Positions 60,940 to 64,000 of a stretch of 64,000 nucleotides of DNA are shown piece by piece (within the stretch, counting starts at the first letter, position 1; the number at the start of each line of letters is the position of its first letter). Position numbers and translations under genes: made by a program. Origin of the DNA: Clavelina lepadiformis (Eukaryota; Chordata; Ascidiacea; Aplousobranchia; Clavelinidae); contig NC_135241.1 of the NCBI RefSeq assembly GCF_947623445.1, forward strand, positions 4,342,501-4,406,500, read 5' to 3'. Under the pieces are notes generated by a model, which was not told the origin of the DNA, did not search any database, and saw nothing but the letters and a program-made list of their open reading frames with translations.

Positions 60940-61011
60940 AGGTCCCACCGAGATTTGAACTCGGATCGCAGGATTCAGAGTCCTGAGTGCTAACCGTTAC
61001 ACCATGGGGCC
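60940..61011 (-). tRNA. tRNA-Gln (anticodon CTG)
   Basis: 72 bases on the minus strand fold as a complete cloverleaf: D arm ATGGTGTAACGGTTAGCAC, anticodon stem CAGGA/TCCTG around CTCTGAA (anticodon CTG), and T arm with GTTCAAATC. Internal promoter boxes A (TGGTGTAACGG) and B (GAGTTCAAATCTC) are present. The acceptor stem GGCCCCA/TGGGACC has one C-A mismatch at the third pair, where the usual base is T. The gene could be functional or slightly decayed. CCA is not encoded, as expected in an animal. Confidence 0.9.
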
Positions 61012-61213
61012 GCGGGACTTAAGCCGCTCTATTGTCATACAAGTATCTCGATCGAGTACTTATACAAACATAGTGCCAAAGAGATCAATGTGGCGTTTCA
61101 CTTTACATACTTTTCGCTTCTTTACAGCTTGTAAAAAGTATTAACCGTTACCGTATGCTGCTAATGCTATGTTATTTAGCTTAGTTATTTAGTTATGCAA
61201 GCTTGGCATATAC

Positions 61214-61720
61214 TGTGACGGTTACGTCACGAGTCACGAGTTGTCTTCGAGATGCTTGAATTTGATTTTGGGATCTTGTAATTCAGTTGTTGACCAGACT
61301 TGAATTCTCCTTAATGACGTCAGATAAATTACCTCGCTTGAACTGGTGTGCCACATATAAATACCGATGTAATGTGTGCAATCTTTTTTTACCGTTTTCG
61401 ATTTCACTTGTTACCAAGCGCAATGTAACATTCAGTAAGCCTTGCCCGAAGGTGAAAACCTTTGTGTCTTATAATAAATAAAATGGGAACTTTATCATTT
61501 AGTAATTTGTATAGACAGAATTTAAGCAACTAACAGCATAGTCACGCCGTTTGAGAAATGAGAACTCATATCATTGAAGGAGAAGCAAAACAAGTTATCA
61601 ACCATCAATCGTCCTTGCTCATATTGCTACAGCCGCCAGCATACTCGGTCATTATGACAGATATGTTTGTTGTGTAATACTTCACACAAGTAATACACAA
61701 ACGAAATTTAATTTGTCATA
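61214..61720 (+). mobile_element. Solo LTR of the 10-12 kb LTR family
   Basis: 507 bp, TGTGACG...GTCATA, in the opposite window orientation to the copies at 10187-11756, and matching them along the whole length with substitutions and small indels. It has the TATA-like box CATATAAATACC near 61355 and AATAAATAAA near 61473. The tetranucleotide ATAC flanks both sides exactly (61210-61213 and 61721-61724). The 4 bp duplication agrees with the 4 bp AGGT duplication of the full element and confirms both boundaries. Confidence 0.85.
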
Positions 61721-62837
61721 ATACAAAGCACATTTATTGGTCGTTTGCTGCTTCCTACCACCTGTGACACCGGATTTCAAGGAGGCTTTAAGGCACACTA
61801 CATATATTGCTTTTCTACTGGCACATGAGAGCCTGAAGGAAACACAACCAGAGAAGAAGGCAAAATCACTGAGATGTCCGGTGGTGGTGACCGGTGAACT
61901 TCAAAATTTAACCGAATTCGCCACATAGGCCTACAAAGAAAAAGTATAGCTTTGTTGCTTGTTGGGCAGAATTTAAACTCGAAACCAGCCGCTGATGTTT
62001 TTTTTATCAAACGCTCAAACCAACGCGCATGTTGTGGTTATCCCATGCCAAGTAGGAATTTTGCATTGGCGTTAACATTTGTTTAAGTGCAGCTTCCCAG
62101 TTACTTGTTTAATTGTAAACGGCCAAAAACAACAAAAAATAGCCGAAAATTATAATTATAATACAAGTGTGACGAAAAAAATACACACACTGTCACTATC
62201 ACAAAAGTGTAACACTATTGCATATTATGTTAATATTTTGTTCTAGTTAAATTGCTTTTACTTTATTAATATTGTTTTAGGATATCACGTATTTTGATTC
62301 ACTGCCACCACTAATTTATAGATGATATATTACGCGCATTAATTGTAATTACGTTTCATGCATTTTGAATGTTTTCTTATGGTTGCGTCGTTGGTGTGTT
62401 TTTACGAGTGACCTACAAATACTGCTAGCCAATTATGTGTTGCGTGTTTTTCCTTGTGGTTGTTGATACTTCGCTTTGTTTGTGTTCATAGTTTCTCATA
62501 TGTGTCGCGTTACTCCCTCCTCAGGCAACTGCGGCGTTCTGGGCGTGTTAATCGTCCCCATGTCTGGTGTGCATAGCTTTTGTATTTGGATTCATTCCAC
62601 GTTTGGGTTAGCGACCGAACGGACGTGTTTTTGTTTTTGGTGCGCCCTTGTTTTATGCTGGTTTAAGCTGTGCCTATCTTAGAGTTTCATTTATTTCTCA
62701 CGAGCCCACGGCACCAATAGGCTCATGACAAATAACACGCTTGGTCTATTATTTGTTTAAAATATCAAAAAGAACGACGAATGCGATTTTGCAACTTCAA
62801 AACGCAAAAAACTACATTGATTAAAAAGATTGAACTC
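61721..62837. other. Non-coding stretch
   Basis: No gene supported. Short frames here show no family resemblance. Confidence 0.35.
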
Positions 62838-62909
62838 GTTTTCATGGTGTAACGGTAAGCACCCAGAAGTCTGAATCTTGCGATCCAAGTTCAAATCTCG
62901 GTGGAACCT
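62838..62909 (+). pseudogene. tRNA-Gln pseudogene, duplicate of the gene at 60.9 kb
   Basis: The sequence follows the tRNA-Gln gene closely: TTCATGGTGTAACGGTAAGC, GTCTGAATCTTGCGATCCAA, GTTCAAATCTCGGTGGAACC. One D-loop base is missing, the anticodon stem is broken and the acceptor stem GTTTTCA/TGGAACC mispairs. The similarity continues about 25 bp into the 3' flank (TTTTGATGAAG shared), so this came from DNA duplication and not from a processed tRNA. Confidence 0.75.
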
Positions 62910-64000
62910 GGTTGACTTTTGATGAAGACTTTTCTTCCCTAAAAAGAAAAGAGACACTAAATGCACTTAATTTACGGACAAGAGGTAAAAACAGAATAAT
63001 TCATATAAGGAATCGCGATGCCGCGCTACATATCATGTGACCATAGCTGGGAAACTTCCCGCAAAAAATAATTTTCTATATGATCACGATATCATTCAAT
63101 TCAAGAAAAAGATGCAGGAGTTTTAGCCTCTAAAGACAGCACCAGGCCATAATGGCCTGGCATAAACGCCTGTTCTGATCACATGACAGTAATGTTTAGT
63201 CACGTGAAAGGTTGTATAAAATTAACGAAAAATAAGATTTTAAAGGTGACACAATATGTGGATTGTGACTAACTCCAGGCTACGGGAATCGATCCAGAAA
63301 CTTACATACTCTCAGGCAAATTTACTACCACTTTTCCACAGGGAAAATTTGCTCCAGCAAACCTTTTTTAATCACATAAAAAAAAAAAAAAATCTATCAG
63401 AAGAAGTTAGAGAACTGATGGAAGACAGGAGCACTTAAATTTCCAAAATTAACTTAAGTTTATGCGTAGAACGAATACAATAGTTAAGACATTGTATGAA
63501 TCATTTTATGAATCGCCAATGACCACTTTTATTAATTTGTCAATGATCAATCACATGTTTCATTTTAACTTGATTACCACGTTCGTTCTTCGTATGAGTC
63601 GTTCCTGCCAGCACTTTACTCCTGATCATAAAGTGACTTCTACTTAAACTGTTTCGATGACAGCGTCGCGTCTTGAACCCAAAATCGTTGGCAATTAACC
63701 AGGATTCCAGTCTGATGTTCCATTGATTCCACTGTACCACCGAAGGTTGCCAGTTCGAAGTAGTGAAATAGTAATGTTATAACGTAGCATCGTTTTGAAA
63801 ACGTAAAGCTCCAGATATATTGAGGCCCAGCACGCTTCTGTCATTTTACGAACAACAGAAATATTAGACACCAACTGACACACGTACAATCATAAATAAC
63901 TTCCATAGCTAATAGCTATCTTCCGCCATACGCTCTCTTGACCTATTGATTTCTCCCCTAACATATCCAGAGATGGGTAAAAACTTGATTGGGAGCGATT
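62910..64000. other. Right edge of window, no gene supported
   Basis: AT-rich. A 19 bp palindrome CCAGGCCATAATGGCCTGG lies at 63142-63160. A tRNA-like stretch on the minus strand (about 63748-63665) has a perfect A box TGGTACAGTGG (63739-63729) and, 60 bases on, a near B box GGTTCAAGACG. It may be a SINE head or tRNA relic. Confidence 0.3.

Noticed and set aside
39..64000. CRISPR arrays, bacterial operons, riboswitches or phage genes
   Set aside because: The window is animal nuclear DNA with spliced genes. No spaced identical repeats or prokaryotic gene structure were seen.

Overview
This window is nuclear DNA of an animal. It is AT-rich, and its genes are split by GT-AG introns and encode conserved metazoan proteins. 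There are a tRNA gene, long non-coding stretches and many relics of eukaryotic mobile elements. The proteins are clearly animal and often closest to the vertebrate versions I remember, so I lean towards an invertebrate deuterostome such as a tunicate. That placement is inference; no single feature fixes the species.

Layout from left to right. 1-1.2 kb: a decayed reading frame of a repetitive, mobile-element-like protein family. 2-4.3 kb (minus): the 5' six exons of the developmentally regulated GTPase DRG1; its last exon(s) lie beyond the left edge. 4.8-16.2 kb: a mobile-element zone with a pogo/Tigger remnant, an element with two opposed arrays of CGACTGT-like repeats, a dispersed repeat family of about 0.2 kb, a 1.57 kb non-autonomous LTR element with target-site duplications, and a 228 bp hAT MITE with a perfect 8 bp duplication. 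17.4-19.8 kb (plus): an EFR3 homologue in one uninterrupted exon. 21.2 kb (plus): EDF1/MBF1, also with an uninterrupted CDS. 22.5-23.4 kb (plus): a three-exon endosulfine/ARPP19 gene. 25.6-26.6 kb (plus): a C2H2 zinc-finger reading frame broken by two stops, a lost zinc ligand and a frameshift. 28.1-28.6 kb: a miniature LTR element (TRIM type) on the minus strand. 29-42 kb: a long stretch with no gene I can support. 42.8-51.4 kb (plus): an RBFOX splicing factor in at least twelve coding exons, with introns rich in TGCATG, the motif RBFOX itself binds. 53.6 kb: a near-perfect 47 bp palindrome between two TGTGAT hexamers. 54.9-58.2 kb (plus): EIF3M in nine exons. 58.25-59.96 kb (minus): an unrecognised two-exon gene whose stop codon lies 15 bp from the EIF3M stop. 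60.9-64 kb: tRNA-Gln(CTG), a solo copy of the same LTR seen at 10-12 kb, and a decayed tRNA-Gln duplicate.

The genes are mostly unrelated housekeeping or regulatory genes: translation (DRG1, EIF3M, EDF1, tRNA-Gln), PI4-kinase anchoring at the plasma membrane (EFR3), PP2A inhibition in mitosis (ENSA/ARPP19) and splicing (RBFOX). They do not form one pathway. The least explained items are the two-exon gene convergent with EIF3M, the palindrome, the CGACTGT-array element, and the LTR family shared by the 10-12 kb and 61 kb regions. Exon boundaries were read by eye from splice consensus, reading-frame phase and family conservation. No database search was run.
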